From the NCBI RefSeq assembly GCF_003385895.1, contig NZ_QRDQ01000009.1, positions 558,001-622,000 on the forward strand: DNA of 64,000 nt, written 5' to 3'. Both the position numbers and the translations under genes were made by a program. Positions 34,462 to 44,600 of this stretch are shown here, piece by piece. The notes below the pieces were generated by a model. That model saw only the letters and a program-made list of their open reading frames with translations, had not been told where the DNA came from and made no database searches. The first letter of the stretch is position 1. The number at the start of each line of letters is the position of its first letter. The DNA is from Flavobacterium cutihirudinis (lineage in GTDB: Bacteria > Bacteroidota > Bacteroidia > Flavobacteriales > Flavobacteriaceae).

Positions 34462-36579
34462 CTAGTTTTTATTAATGGATGAAAGTTCCAGCTTAAAAGT
34501 TGAACAAGGAAGATTCGCTTCATTTACCAAATTGGCTGTTGTATAAGGCTTCCATGCGTATAAAACCTCTTTTATATTTTCGTTATCCGGAATTTTGATC
34601 CGCACTTCACTCCCACTGATTTCGGCTTTGCACTCCATCCGGATTCCTTTGTCGGTCACTAATTCAAAACCGATTAAATCTTTTTTATCTGCCGTCAATA
34701 ATTGTTTGGCATTTGAAAAAGAAACTTCAATTACATCTCCTTTTTTTATTGCCTTAACTGCTTCCGGACCATTTGCTTTAACTGCTTTTCCATAAGTATT
34801 TCGCAATGCTAATAGCGAAAGCCTGTCTGCAATTTGTTTTTTTTGTATCGGATGAACATTTTCCGGATTACCATAATCCATACTAACTGCCATTCCGCTA
34901 TTTGGAATTTTCTTTTGAATTTTATTTTGCATGTCCCGAAAAGATGGCCATGAAGGACGATCTATTCCAGAGAGCTGAACAAAGTAAAAAGGCAATGAAG
35001 TTCCCCAGGCTTTCCGCCAGCTTTCTACTAATTCCGGTATTAGATGTTCGTACAATTCAACATTATGCGCGTTGCTTTCGCCTTGATACCAGAGAAATCC
35101 TTTTATTGGAAATGCTGTAAAATGCGAAACGCCTGCTTCATAATTGTAACACGGATCGTAAGGATGACGCTGTTTTGGATTCACTGCATTTTTCAAATTT
35201 TCATCTGCCCGCGAGCGTACCCAAGGCTGTATAAAATCTGATTTTCTCCAGTTTGTCAATACATCAACCACTTTATCATCGTGTTCCAAAACATATCTTG
35301 GAAACCATGATTCTATTGGTGAACCGCCAACAGCAACTTGAATTAAACCAATTGGAACATTTTCTTCCCGAACAATATTTTGCCCGAAATAATAGGCTAT
35401 TGCCGAAAAATTCTTTGCACTTATTGAATCACAAATTTTCCATTCGCCGGAGAAATATTTCAGCTGATTTGTTTTTTCTAATGTGGCAGCATCCCAAGCT
35501 TTTTCATCTGTGTCCTGAATCGCTTCGAAATTGAATAATCGAAGATTGGTATTGTCTCCTGCTTTTTTTACTTCAGAAAATCCGTTTTCAGATTTTATTA
35601 AAGGAAAAAGCATATTTGACTGTCCCGAGCAAAACCATACATCTCCAATTAGAATATTTTTTAAAATGATATTTTTATTTGATGCCGAAACCGTAATTTG
35701 ATACGTTCCTCCTGATTTCATTGCTGGAAAAACAGCTTTCCATTTTCCGTATTCATTTGCAACAGCTTTCAATTTCTGATTATCAAAAATTACTTCCAAT
35801 TTTTCTCCTCCGTTTGCAGTTCCGTAAATTCCAATTGGCTGATTTCGTTGTAAAACCATATTATCAGAAAATACGGGAGCCAATTTTAAGCCACCAAAAT
35901 CCTGAGTAACATTTGAGTAAACCGTTTCCGCCAAAATCTTTGCTCCTTCTTTTGTGGGATGCAAAGCATCTGGAAAAAGATCCGGACGTACGTATAATTT
36001 TTCGTGAAGATCAATTAAATAAACGTTATTCACTTTTGCGATTTCGCTGATATGCTCCTGAATCTGCCAAAACCAATCTCTTGTACCCGATTTAAAACGA
36101 GGATGTTCATTAAATATCGGCGTCATTCGACAGATATAAATTTGCACTTTCGGGTTTTGCTTTCTTAAAGTATCGATAAGCCAAAAATAATCGGCATTGA
36201 AATCGTCTTTATAATTAGGCCAATTTCTCGGATCAGTATCATTTAATCCCAAATGTATAATCGCAATATCCGGTTGATACGAAATTGCATCCTTACATTC
36301 CTGCGTTTTATCGTAAGGTTTACTTCCTTTTTTTAAGAGCGTTGCACCACTGTGTCCAAAATTTTTAACTTCAAATTTCCCACCCATTAAAACCTGAAGC
36401 TGTGACGGATAAGATTCGGTTGAAGGATTAGCCAAAAGATAGCCAGCCGTTACAGAATCTCCAATGCATGCCACTTTTACGGCAGTCTGTTGTGCATTTA
36501 AACTTGTCTGAAATGCAGCTAAAAGACCGACTATAAATAAAAATAAAATCCGTTTTTCTGTTCTCATTTTTCTTTTCAT
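34462..36579 (-). CDS. nanS: Two-domain sialate O-acetylesterase
   Basis: I start at ATG 36579; the frame extends 28 codons upstream but the signal peptide (RILFLFIVGLLAAFQTSLNAQ) begins here, and ATG 36567 is also possible. The roughly 705-residue protein contains two SGNH esterase units. The first (about 35-230) has IGDSVTAGY, GLNDTD and DALHPT. The second is a SASA-type domain (about 235-700) with CSGQSNM, QVAVGGSPIESW and LWYQGESN. The enzyme would remove O-acetyl groups from sialic acids so that sialidase and lyase can act. It is exported, probably to the periplasm. It lies between the MFS transporter and epimerase genes in the nan operon. Confidence 0.9.
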   Translation of the reverse strand: MKRKMRTEKRILFLFIVGLLAAFQTSLNAQQTAVKVACIGDSVTAGYLLANPSTESYPSQLQVLMGGKFEVKNFGHSGATLLKKGSKPYDKTQECKDAISYQPDIAIIHLGLNDTDPRNWPNYKDDFNADYFWLIDTLRKQNPKVQIYICRMTPIFNEHPRFKSGTRDWFWQIQEHISEIAKVNNVYLIDLHEKLYVRPDLFPDALHPTKEGAKILAETVYSNVTQDFGGLKLAPVFSDNMVLQRNQPIGIYGTANGGEKLEVIFDNQKLKAVANEYGKWKAVFPAMKSGGTYQITVSASNKNIILKNILIGDVWFCSGQSNMLFPLIKSENGFSEVKKAGDNTNLRLFNFEAIQDTDEKAWDAATLEKTNQLKYFSGEWKICDSISAKNFSAIAYYFGQNIVREENVPIGLIQVAVGGSPIESWFPRYVLEHDDKVVDVLTNWRKSDFIQPWVRSRADENLKNAVNPKQRHPYDPCYNYEAGVSHFTAFPIKGFLWYQGESNAHNVELYEHLIPELVESWRKAWGTSLPFYFVQLSGIDRPSWPSFRDMQNKIQKKIPNSGMAVSMDYGNPENVHPIQKKQIADRLSLLALRNTYGKAVKANGPEAVKAIKKGDVIEVSFSNAKQLLTADKKDLIGFELVTDKGIRMECKAEISGSEVRIKIPDNENIKEVLYAWKPYTTANLVNEANLPCSTFKLELSSINKN

Positions 36580-36697
36580 TGTATTAAAATGGAGCAAATT
36601 ATGAGCTGGGCAAAGCGCAAGGCTCCGCCCAAGCTTATAAAAAACCAAAAAGCTAACCAACAAATCTAAATTGTAAAATGGGGTAAATTAATACGTC

Positions 36698-37933
36698 CTA
36701 CAGGTCATCAAAGTCATTTACTTTAGGACGCAAAAAACTTATTTGTACTATCAGAGCAATCAGAACGACACCGGCCATTAAAGAAAATCCATAACCCAGA
36801 TTCCCGGTATCGGCTGATTTGCCTAAAAGAGAAGTGACCAATGCGCCACAGCCAACTCCTGTCATATTTAGAACGCCATAAGCTGTTGCCCGATATTTTG
36901 ATGAAACGAACTGACAGATTATAGGCATATTATTCGCATCGAACATTCCGTATCCTATACCAAAACACAAAACTGCGCCAACCACATGAAACAACGAATG
37001 CCCAAAACCTATCAGCATAAGTGCAGGAATCGTTAAACTTAAACCAATTGCACTCGTATAAATTCGTCCTTTTATATTTTTCTGAACCCATTTATCAGAT
37101 AAAACGCCTCCAAAAAGTACACCCAACAAAGATGAAAATGAAATAGTAATAGTTGCCAAAGGTCCGGCCTGATCCATTGTAATGTTCAGATTATCCGAGA
37201 ACAAGGTCGGAAGCCAATTTTTAGTTGCCCAGCCCGGTAAACTGATGATTGCAAAATAAAACAAAATTACCCAAAATGAAATATTGGTGAATAATAATGC
37301 CAGACCTTTCAGCAAAGGAACTTTTTCATTTGTTTTATTGAATTCGGGATCAAAAACCTTTGTCTTTTTCTCGTACAAAAAGAAAATCAAAATAATAGAA
37401 TACACCACTCCGACAATTCCGAAATGATGAAAAGTCGAATTCCAGGAATAACGTGCTGCGATTGTTGCACCAAAACCACCCAAAGCCGAGCCCACATAAA
37501 GTCCCGTCATATGAATACCAATGGCAAGCGATCTTGTTTTCTGCTGATGATAATCGGCAATGAGTGATAAACCGGCAGGAATATATAAGGCTTCACTAAC
37601 GCCCATAATCGCTCTCAGCCAATACACCTCATCGTATGTTTTCGCATAACCCATTGCATAAGTAACTGCAGACCACACGAACAAACTGCCAATTATTAAC
37701 CATTTTCTATTTACTTTATCTGCAATAACTCCCGAAACAGGACTCATTAAAGCATAAATCCAAAGAAATACAGCCATCAAACGTCCAAAATTTTCACCTG
37801 AAACAAGTTCCGGAATATCGTTTTCCATTGATGGTCTCATGGTCGCCAACATTTGCCTGTCCATGTAGTTCAATAAAGCTACAATCCAGAGTAACGCTAC
37901 TACGAGCCAAGGATAATATTTAGAGTTTTTCAT
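36698..37933 (-). CDS. MFS transporter, sialic-acid uptake (NanT-like)
   Basis: The 411-residue protein has 12 predicted helices and the anion:cation symporter branch of the MFS. It opens with a first helix ending ALLNYMDRQMLATMRPSM, and GVIADKVNRKWLI is the loop 2-3 motif. VSEALYIPAGLSLIADYH in helix 4 and GVLSDKWVQKNIKGR in the second half also fit. The same branch includes NanT, ExuT and hexuronate or sialate carriers. In Bacteroidetes nan operons an MFS protein carries N-acetylneuraminate across the inner membrane. The gene lies between the NanM-like and esterase genes, which fits that job well. Confidence 0.9.
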   Translation of the reverse strand: MKNSKYYPWLVVALLWIVALLNYMDRQMLATMRPSMENDIPELVSGENFGRLMAVFLWIYALMSPVSGVIADKVNRKWLIIGSLFVWSAVTYAMGYAKTYDEVYWLRAIMGVSEALYIPAGLSLIADYHQQKTRSLAIGIHMTGLYVGSALGGFGATIAARYSWNSTFHHFGIVGVVYSIILIFFLYEKKTKVFDPEFNKTNEKVPLLKGLALLFTNISFWVILFYFAIISLPGWATKNWLPTLFSDNLNITMDQAGPLATITISFSSLLGVLFGGVLSDKWVQKNIKGRIYTSAIGLSLTIPALMLIGFGHSLFHVVGAVLCFGIGYGMFDANNMPIICQFVSSKYRATAYGVLNMTGVGCGALVTSLLGKSADTGNLGYGFSLMAGVVLIALIVQISFLRPKVNDFDDL

Positions 37934-37972
37934 TTTTGGTTTGGTTAATTTTTTTATTAGTTATCCTTAATT

Positions 37973-37987
37973 AAACCTGACAGGTTT
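37973..37987. repeat. Short palindrome in the NanM-transporter gap
   Basis: AAACCTG (37973-37979) and CAGGTTT (37981-37987) form a 15-bp palindrome around one base. A related ACCTG-N5-CAGGT occurs at 34366-34380 before the epimerase gene. The function is unknown; either could be a small hairpin in the polycistronic message. Confidence 0.3.
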
Positions 37988-38005
37988 CTTAAGTAACTTT
38001 ATTTT

Positions 38006-39178
38006 TTATTCTATAGTTCCCAACATAACATCCGGCGTACGAATCCCAGGTTTGATTTCGCCATTTGATAAAACAATTTTATCGTTCCAAAGCACTGCTG
38101 TTGTGGTTACATGAGCCAAAAAAGGCAATTCACCAATTTTTGACCATTTATTTTTTAAGGTATCGTACAATAAAATGGCATTGTAAAATCCTTGATGTGT
38201 TGTATTTAAGATATTTTTTTCTGCAATTAATTTTGCTTTTTCTTCTTCTGAAGCTGTCTTTGCAATTTGGGATAAATAGGTTTCTATTTTATGAAAAGTA
38301 TTCCCGTTGTCTCCGCCAGTTATTATAATATAGCGATCATTAAAAGCAACTCCCGCTCCTGCTGAAAAATTGGTAGTTTGTTTGCCGTCAGAAATAACTG
38401 CTTTTTGCTCCCAAATCTGTTTCTTTAAATTAAATGCCAAAGTTGTATTGTGCAAATCACTTATTCCTGAAGCTGTTTTGGTTCTTCCTCCAACAACATA
38501 AATATTTACATCTTCTTTTTCTTTTTGAACTACAGCAACTGAATTTGCCAAAGCAAAAGGTAATTTGGATTCCGATTTCCATTCCTTTTTTTCGCTGTTT
38601 AAATCGATACTGAAAACCAAATCTGAACTTTTTGAAGCTTCATCGCCGCCAATAGCATACACTACATTCTCAACATTTACTAAAGCGATATTGGTAATCT
38701 TGATTGGAAAATTTGGTAATGATTTAATTTCGATTTCTTTTTTACTTGAATTCCAATTTAAAATATACGTTTTATCAGATAATCCATTTTCATTTTCCCC
38801 GCCTGCATAAACGATTCCGAAACTTGTTGAAGCACTTCCGCAGTAAGCGATTGCTTCAGGCAATTGTGTTGTTACATTTTTATTCCAAATGTATTGGCCT
38901 TCTTTTTTTTCTAAAACATGAATCTCTTTTGAATAGTGTTTTTTTCCTCCTTCCCAAGGCATTTTATCCTGAAAATTAGCGCCGCCGGCAACAATCAAAA
39001 CGTCATTGCTTATTCCGTTTATTGGTCCTGCAAAACCAAGGGAAAGACTTCCATCGGCATTTTGCAATTGTGCTTCTCTTTTCCATTCGATTTTCGAAAT
39101 ATTTGTTTTCTGAGAAAAACCAACCGTTGTTGACATAATTAAAATTGTAAAAATTAGAAAAGAAAGAAACTTGTTCAT
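38006..39178 (-). CDS. nanM: NanM-like N-acetylneuraminate mutarotase (Kelch propeller)
   Basis: The 390-residue protein has a signal peptide (to about 22, TVGFSQ) and a Kelch beta-propeller. GFAGPINGISNDVLIVAGGANF near residue 48-70 is the signature of the cyclically permuted mutarotase group. Kelch blades recur as YAGGEN, YAIGGDE, YVVGGRT and IITGGDNG. NanM speeds conversion of alpha- to beta-sialic acid after sialidase action, in the periplasm. The gene is between the lyase and MFS transporter genes, as in other nan clusters. Confidence 0.92.
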   Translation of the reverse strand: MNKFLSFLIFTILIMSTTVGFSQKTNISKIEWKREAQLQNADGSLSLGFAGPINGISNDVLIVAGGANFQDKMPWEGGKKHYSKEIHVLEKKEGQYIWNKNVTTQLPEAIAYCGSASTSFGIVYAGGENENGLSDKTYILNWNSSKKEIEIKSLPNFPIKITNIALVNVENVVYAIGGDEASKSSDLVFSIDLNSEKKEWKSESKLPFALANSVAVVQKEKEDVNIYVVGGRTKTASGISDLHNTTLAFNLKKQIWEQKAVISDGKQTTNFSAGAGVAFNDRYIIITGGDNGNTFHKIETYLSQIAKTASEEEKAKLIAEKNILNTTHQGFYNAILLYDTLKNKWSKIGELPFLAHVTTTAVLWNDKIVLSNGEIKPGIRTPDVMLGTIE

Positions 39179-39204
39179 AGTATCTGTTTTAGAAAAACGA
39201 ACTT

Positions 39205-40125
39205 TTATTTTGATTTAAATTCATCGAAATTTAAACCTGCAACATCAATCTTGAATAATTCAAATTGTTCAGTGCTCATATTTTTAACCGGTAATCTGAA
39301 TCCGCCTAGATTTTGCCCGACCAATTTCATGTAGGCTTTTCCAACAGAAATTCCGCCATACTTTCCTAAGAAACGAATCATATCAATTGATTTTTGCTGC
39401 AATTTTCTGGCTTTAACCAAATCATTGGCATTAAAAGCATCAATCAAATCGTAATATAATGGAGCGGCATAATTAAAAGTACTTCCAACAGCACCTTTTG
39501 CACCCAAAACCAAGGCCGAAAGCATGTTTTCATCGCGTCCCCAAAGCATATCAAATTTTCCGTTGGCATAACTCATACAACTCTGAAAATCCATAAAATC
39601 TTCATGTGTATATTTTACTCCGGCAAAGTTTGGAAGTCTTCCGTCTAAAGCTCTTACCAAATCAAACATTGGAATATTTACGCCGGTTAAAACCGGAATA
39701 TGATAATAATAAAGAGGCATATTTGGAACACTTTCGCCAACTTCAATACAAATATCAGCGAGTGTATCAACATTTCCGGGTTTAAAATAAAATGGAGCAG
39801 TTATAGAAACGGCATACAAACCAATTTCATACGAGTATTTTGCTAATTCGATACAGTCTGCTAAGCAAGTTCCGCCAAGGAAAACCATTACTTTAAAATC
39901 AGCATCGTGATTAGAACAATCTGCCCAGGCTTTAGCAACGCTTTTTTTCTCCTCGAGTGACATCGAAACTCCTTCGCCAGTAGAGCCAATGATAAATGCT
40001 CCTGTAACTCCGTTTCTTTTTAGAAAAGCATAATACGCAGGAATTAAGCTTACATCTAATTTTCCGCTCGCATCAAAAGGAGTAAAAGGAGCAGAAATAA
40101 GACCTTGTAAATGTTCGATTTTCAT
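39205..40125 (-). CDS. nanA: N-acetylneuraminate lyase
   Basis: I start at ATG 40125 (MKIEHLQGLISAPFTPF), since the ATG at 40191 would add 22 low-complexity residues. The 306-residue DapA-fold aldolase has the GSTGEG pyruvate-binding loop (48-53), the catalytic Tyr141 in YYYHIPVL and the Schiff-base Lys171 in FAGVKYTHEDF. The remainder matches sialate lyases rather than dihydrodipicolinate synthase. The reaction is N-acetylneuraminate to ManNAc plus pyruvate, in the cytoplasm. It follows susD after a gap with a strong stem-loop and precedes nanM. Confidence 0.95.
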   Translation of the reverse strand: MKIEHLQGLISAPFTPFDASGKLDVSLIPAYYAFLKRNGVTGAFIIGSTGEGVSMSLEEKKSVAKAWADCSNHDADFKVMVFLGGTCLADCIELAKYSYEIGLYAVSITAPFYFKPGNVDTLADICIEVGESVPNMPLYYYHIPVLTGVNIPMFDLVRALDGRLPNFAGVKYTHEDFMDFQSCMSYANGKFDMLWGRDENMLSALVLGAKGAVGSTFNYAAPLYYDLIDAFNANDLVKARKLQQKSIDMIRFLGKYGGISVGKAYMKLVGQNLGGFRLPVKNMSTEQFELFKIDVAGLNFDEFKSK

Positions 40126-40156
40126 GACTTTTGTTTTTAATGTTTTCTGTTTTAAG

Positions 40157-40184
40157 AGACTGGAAACTTTTACATTTCCAGTCT
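40157..40184. repeat. Stem-loop between susD and nanA
   Basis: Perfect 10-bp arms AGACTGGAAA (40157-40166) and TTTCCAGTCT (40175-40184) enclose an 8-nt loop. In the mRNA direction the stem is preceded by A residues rather than followed by a U-run, so it probably stabilises the susC-susD part of the message rather than ending it. On the plus strand it resembles a terminator. Confidence 0.6.
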
Positions 40185-40218
40185 TTTTCAAACTTTAAAT
40201 TTTATTTTTTTGTCTTTT

Positions 40219-41673
40219 TTATAATGGATTCTGTTCAATTTTTGGATTGAAATTAATTGTATTTTGAGAAATTGGAAACAACACTTGTTTTCCGGCCATT
40301 GATGGAACCAAATCCGTTCTGTTGAAACGAACAATATCCCACCATGATTTTCCTTCAAAAGCCAATTCTTTCAAACGTTCTTTCAAAATTACATCATCAT
40401 TTGCTGTTTTTGTACTATTGGTGAATGAAGCCGTTGCATCAGCTCTTTGCATTACCAAATTCATTTCTGTAGAAGGATCTTGCCCTAAAGCATTTTTAAT
40501 TTCCGCTTTCATCAACAGAATATCAGCCCAACGATAAATAATAATATCACTTACAAATCGTCTGATTGTTCCGTCTACCGTTCCGTTGTATTTTACTAAA
40601 CCGGTAACAACAGGAGTTGTACCGTTGTATAAAGTTTGATACGTTGCCGCTTTTCGGGTATCATCAGCACCAAAATTAAATCTTGTAATATCTGGCTGAA
40701 CTCTTGAAATCCCTGCATTTCCTGAACCAGTTCCTAAAGTTCCGAAAACTGCAACCGCCTGTGCTGCTGTTAATGGAGCAAAATCACTTGGGCCAACAAA
40801 CATAAACTGGTTCCAGTTGTCTGCCAATGATGAAGGCAAATCTCCCAATGAATAACGTACGGCAAATAAAACCTCAGCATTTGCTTTTTTATCGAAAGCA
40901 AAAACATCTTTAAAACTTGGCATTAACGTTGGTGTTCCCGGTATTGCATTGATTGCTGTTAAAGCAGTATTCAAATCAGTAGTTCCTCCATTTAACTGTT
41001 TTGCTGTCCATAAATTTACATCGGCTTTTAAAGCGTAAGCAGATGCCGCTGACAATTGAGTTTTATTATTTGCAGCATCAGGAAAGTTCGCGATCGCAGC
41101 ATCAACATCCGATTTGATAAAAGCGAAAGTCTCTTCAATAGTATTACGTGGAATAATATATTGCGACTGATTTGAGTTTTCTGTAGGATCTGTTACAATT
41201 GGAACACCACCCCATGAACGCGCCATAATAAAGTAACACAAAGCACGCATCGAATAAGCTTGAGCAATGTATCTTTTTTGTTCATTTACTGTTGAAGGAC
41301 TAAACTGAATTTGAGGTACATATTTCAAAATCAAATTCGCCTGATGAATAACAGTATATAATCCGCCCCACTCTACATCAATGTTTTGTGGTGTAAGGTT
41401 GTTGTTATAATAATTCGCCAAAGTTAGCGGAGACTGAACTCCTCCAGTAATTTCGGCACTTCTTGCTCCACCAAGCAAATAATAATTTTGCTGGGTTTGA
41501 ATTCTGAAACTAACGTACATTCCGTTTACTCCGGCTTTTGCATCATCTTCTGTTTTCCAGAAACTATCTGATGTAATAACACTATCCGAAGTTAATTCTA
41601 AATCGTCCTGACATGAAGTAAATACAGAAAGACTCGAGAAAAATATTGCGTATAAAAGAAATTTCTTTTTCAT
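40219..41673 (-). CDS. SusD/RagB-family surface lipoprotein (NanU-like)
   Basis: The 484-residue protein has a lipoprotein signal (FFSSLSVFTSC, Cys about 21) followed by the SusD helical fold. The N-terminal half has WKTEDDAKAGVNGMYVSF and AQAYSMRALCYFIMARSWGGVPIVTDPT, and the C-terminal half has ILLMKAEIKNALGQ and RLKELAFEGKSWWDIVRFNR. SusD proteins cap their SusC channel on the cell surface and hold the ligand. The pairing with the SusC gene (17 bp) and the downstream nan genes point to sialic acid or sialylated glycans, as for NanU of Bacteroides and Tannerella. Confidence 0.94.
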   Translation of the reverse strand: MKKKFLLYAIFFSSLSVFTSCQDDLELTSDSVITSDSFWKTEDDAKAGVNGMYVSFRIQTQQNYYLLGGARSAEITGGVQSPLTLANYYNNNLTPQNIDVEWGGLYTVIHQANLILKYVPQIQFSPSTVNEQKRYIAQAYSMRALCYFIMARSWGGVPIVTDPTENSNQSQYIIPRNTIEETFAFIKSDVDAAIANFPDAANNKTQLSAASAYALKADVNLWTAKQLNGGTTDLNTALTAINAIPGTPTLMPSFKDVFAFDKKANAEVLFAVRYSLGDLPSSLADNWNQFMFVGPSDFAPLTAAQAVAVFGTLGTGSGNAGISRVQPDITRFNFGADDTRKAATYQTLYNGTTPVVTGLVKYNGTVDGTIRRFVSDIIIYRWADILLMKAEIKNALGQDPSTEMNLVMQRADATASFTNSTKTANDDVILKERLKELAFEGKSWWDIVRFNRTDLVPSMAGKQVLFPISQNTINFNPKIEQNPL

Positions 41674-41690
41674 GATTTTTTAATTAAAAT

Positions 41691-44600
41691 TTACAAACTG
41701 ATGTTTAAACCAAGGATAATGTTTCTAGGAACAGGATAAGTACCTGTAGAACCCGCAGCATTTAACCCTAAACTTGATCCTCCATCAATACCCTGAACTT
41801 CAGGACTCAAACCTGTGTATTTAGTAAAGTAGTACAAATTACTTCCTGTTACATACATACGCAGTGAGGCAATACCTGCTTTTTCGATAATTGTTTTTGG
41901 GAAATTATAACTAAACGTAATTTCTCTTATACATAAATAATCTCCACTTTCGTAATAACGGCTATTCCCTTGGAACATATTGGTGTTGTAAGCAGCTCCA
42001 CTAGCTTCTGATCTAAATAAATTGTTTTGATTGGTTTGGTCTGCCCAACGGTAACGAGGAACATCTGTAATATCTCCTTCTTTTTGCCAAGACTGAGAAC
42101 TTTCGGCCAATAAACCGTAGTTACCCTGAAACTGACCTAAGAAACGCGCTCTTGCTTCGTTGTAAATGGTAGCGCCTAAAGAATAATCTGTTCTTACTGT
42201 TAAAGAGAAACCTTTGTAAGTTGCATCAAAATTGAAACCTCCTACGAATGTCGGGAACATATTACCCATATAAGTTCTGTCTCTGCTATCGATGATTCCG
42301 TTGTTGTCTGTATCTTCAAAAACAGCATCTCCAGCGAATTTTTTACCTGTTGGATTTCCTCCATTTCCAGCAGTTTTTGTAACATAAGTATCATGCACTT
42401 TTAAGTTGTATGCATCCGCTTCTGCCTGCGTAGAAAGAATATACAATTGTTTGTGCGCGTAGAAATCTCCAATTTTTTGTCCTTCTTGCAATCCTCCAAC
42501 ATATTTGTAAGTTCCGCTTTTTGAATCCCAGATTTCAGTTCCTCCAATTCTATTGTTTCCATTTCCATTAAATGGAAGTTTTTCAACTGTATTTGTATTA
42601 TGAGAAACGTTTGCTCCAACATTAATTTTCCAGTCATTTTGATTGTAAACCGTTGCCTGTAATTCCAATTCAAAACCTTTACTTCTTAATCCTCCCAAAT
42701 TGGTCAAAACGGTTGAGAAACCACTATTTGATGCCAATGTCAAATTAGTAAGCAAATCTGAAGTCAACTTATTATAGAAATCTCCAATAACTCTAATTTT
42801 ATCGCCATTGAAACCTAAATCAAAACCGGCATTTACTGTTTCAGACTCTTCCCATTTCAAACCAGGATTTGCAATTTGAGAATTGATAATAGCTGATTGT
42901 CCGTTGTAACTGTTTGCAATTCCGTTTGTTGATCCTGCGTATAATCCACCTGCCTGAAAATCACCTAAAGTTCCTAAGTTTCCATTTACACCATAACTTC
43001 CACGAAGTTTAAGTGAAGAGAAGAATTTTGGCATTGCATTAACCCAGAATTTTTCTTCCTGAACATTCCATCCTGCAGATATTCCAGGGAAAAATCCATA
43101 TCGGTTATCAGGTCCTAAACTTGATGATCCGTCATATCTAAAAGAAGCTGTAGCAAAATATCTGTTTTTATAATCGTAGTTCAAACGCCCGAAAACACTA
43201 TTCAAAACCAATTTTGTATTGTTACTGTAAACCGAAACCGGAATTGGAGAAGAATCTAAAGTCTGCGCCAAATCAGAAGGACTTCCTTTTCCTGCAGCAT
43301 TAAAAGCCTTAATTGTTCTGTCGTATTTTGAAACTCCCAATTTTGCATCAAAATCACCAATTTGATCCCAGCCTTTTTTATAAGCAAAAACACCTTCATA
43401 CTGAACCTGATAAATTTGGTTGCTCAATCTTGTTGCAGGTCGGCTGTTGTCTACCAAACCGCTGCTTCCGCTTAAAAATGCTTGCTGAAAAGTATTGTCA
43501 TTTTCATTTTCGCTGTACAAAGACATCGATGGCGTGAATGTAAAATCTTTAGCCAATCTTAATTCACCATCTACGCCCATCTGCAGTTTGTTATTCTCGT
43601 TTATCCCTTTCACTTTACCCATTTGATACAATGGATTTCCGTTGATGTTGTTTTGCCCCGGAGCCAAAGAACCGTCTTCTAAATACAATTTTGTTGTTGG
43701 TGAGTTTCCTAAATATCTGTTGAAAACCACACTGTTTGCCACAACCTGATTATTACTTGATTTAGAAAATAAAACACGTCCGTTGATTGTAAAATTATCT
43801 GCTACTTTTAATGAAGCATTCAATTTACTTGTAAATCTTTGATAACCAGTAAAAATCGTAATTCCGTCTCCTTTCAAATAACCAAGACTCAAATCGAAAA
43901 CACCGGTATCTGTACCTCCGCTAAAACCAAGCGTATGACTTTGCGTAATGGCATCCTGAAACAAAACATCATTCCAATCTGTACTTTTATACATAATGGT
44001 ATTACTAGGATTCAACGGATCAGCAATTTCCTGCCATCCTTTACCTTGAAGCGTACCAATTGTTTCTGCCGATAAATTCGATTTTAATAGAGTTGCAAAA
44101 GGTGTATTATTTTGAAGATTATTTCCAGTTCCCGCCGGAGTTGCACCAGTTAACTGACCTAAACGCGCAATTCCTGTTGTTGTAGAAAGTCCGGCAATTT
44201 CGGCCGCATTATACAAACCTAAACGCTGAAGTCTGATATATTCGCCTCCATCCATGAAGTCGTATTTTTTACTGATTCGGCTGTTTTGGGTAGAAACGTT
44301 GTAACTTACTTTTAATTTTCCGGCTTTTCCAGTATTTGTAGTTACAATAATAACCCCATTAGAAGCACGTGCACCGTAGATCGAAGTAGCTGCGGCATCT
44401 TTTAAAACCTGAAGAGAAGCGATATCTAAAGAGTTGATGTCATCAATCTGCGAACGCAAAACTCCATCTACAATATATAAAGGAGTTGCGCCTGAAGGAT
44501 TATCAATAGAAGTACCTCCACGAACAATTACATTAGATGCTTTTCCTGGTTGTCCTGAAGAAGTTTTTACAACCAAACCGGTAACACTTCCTTGTAAGGA

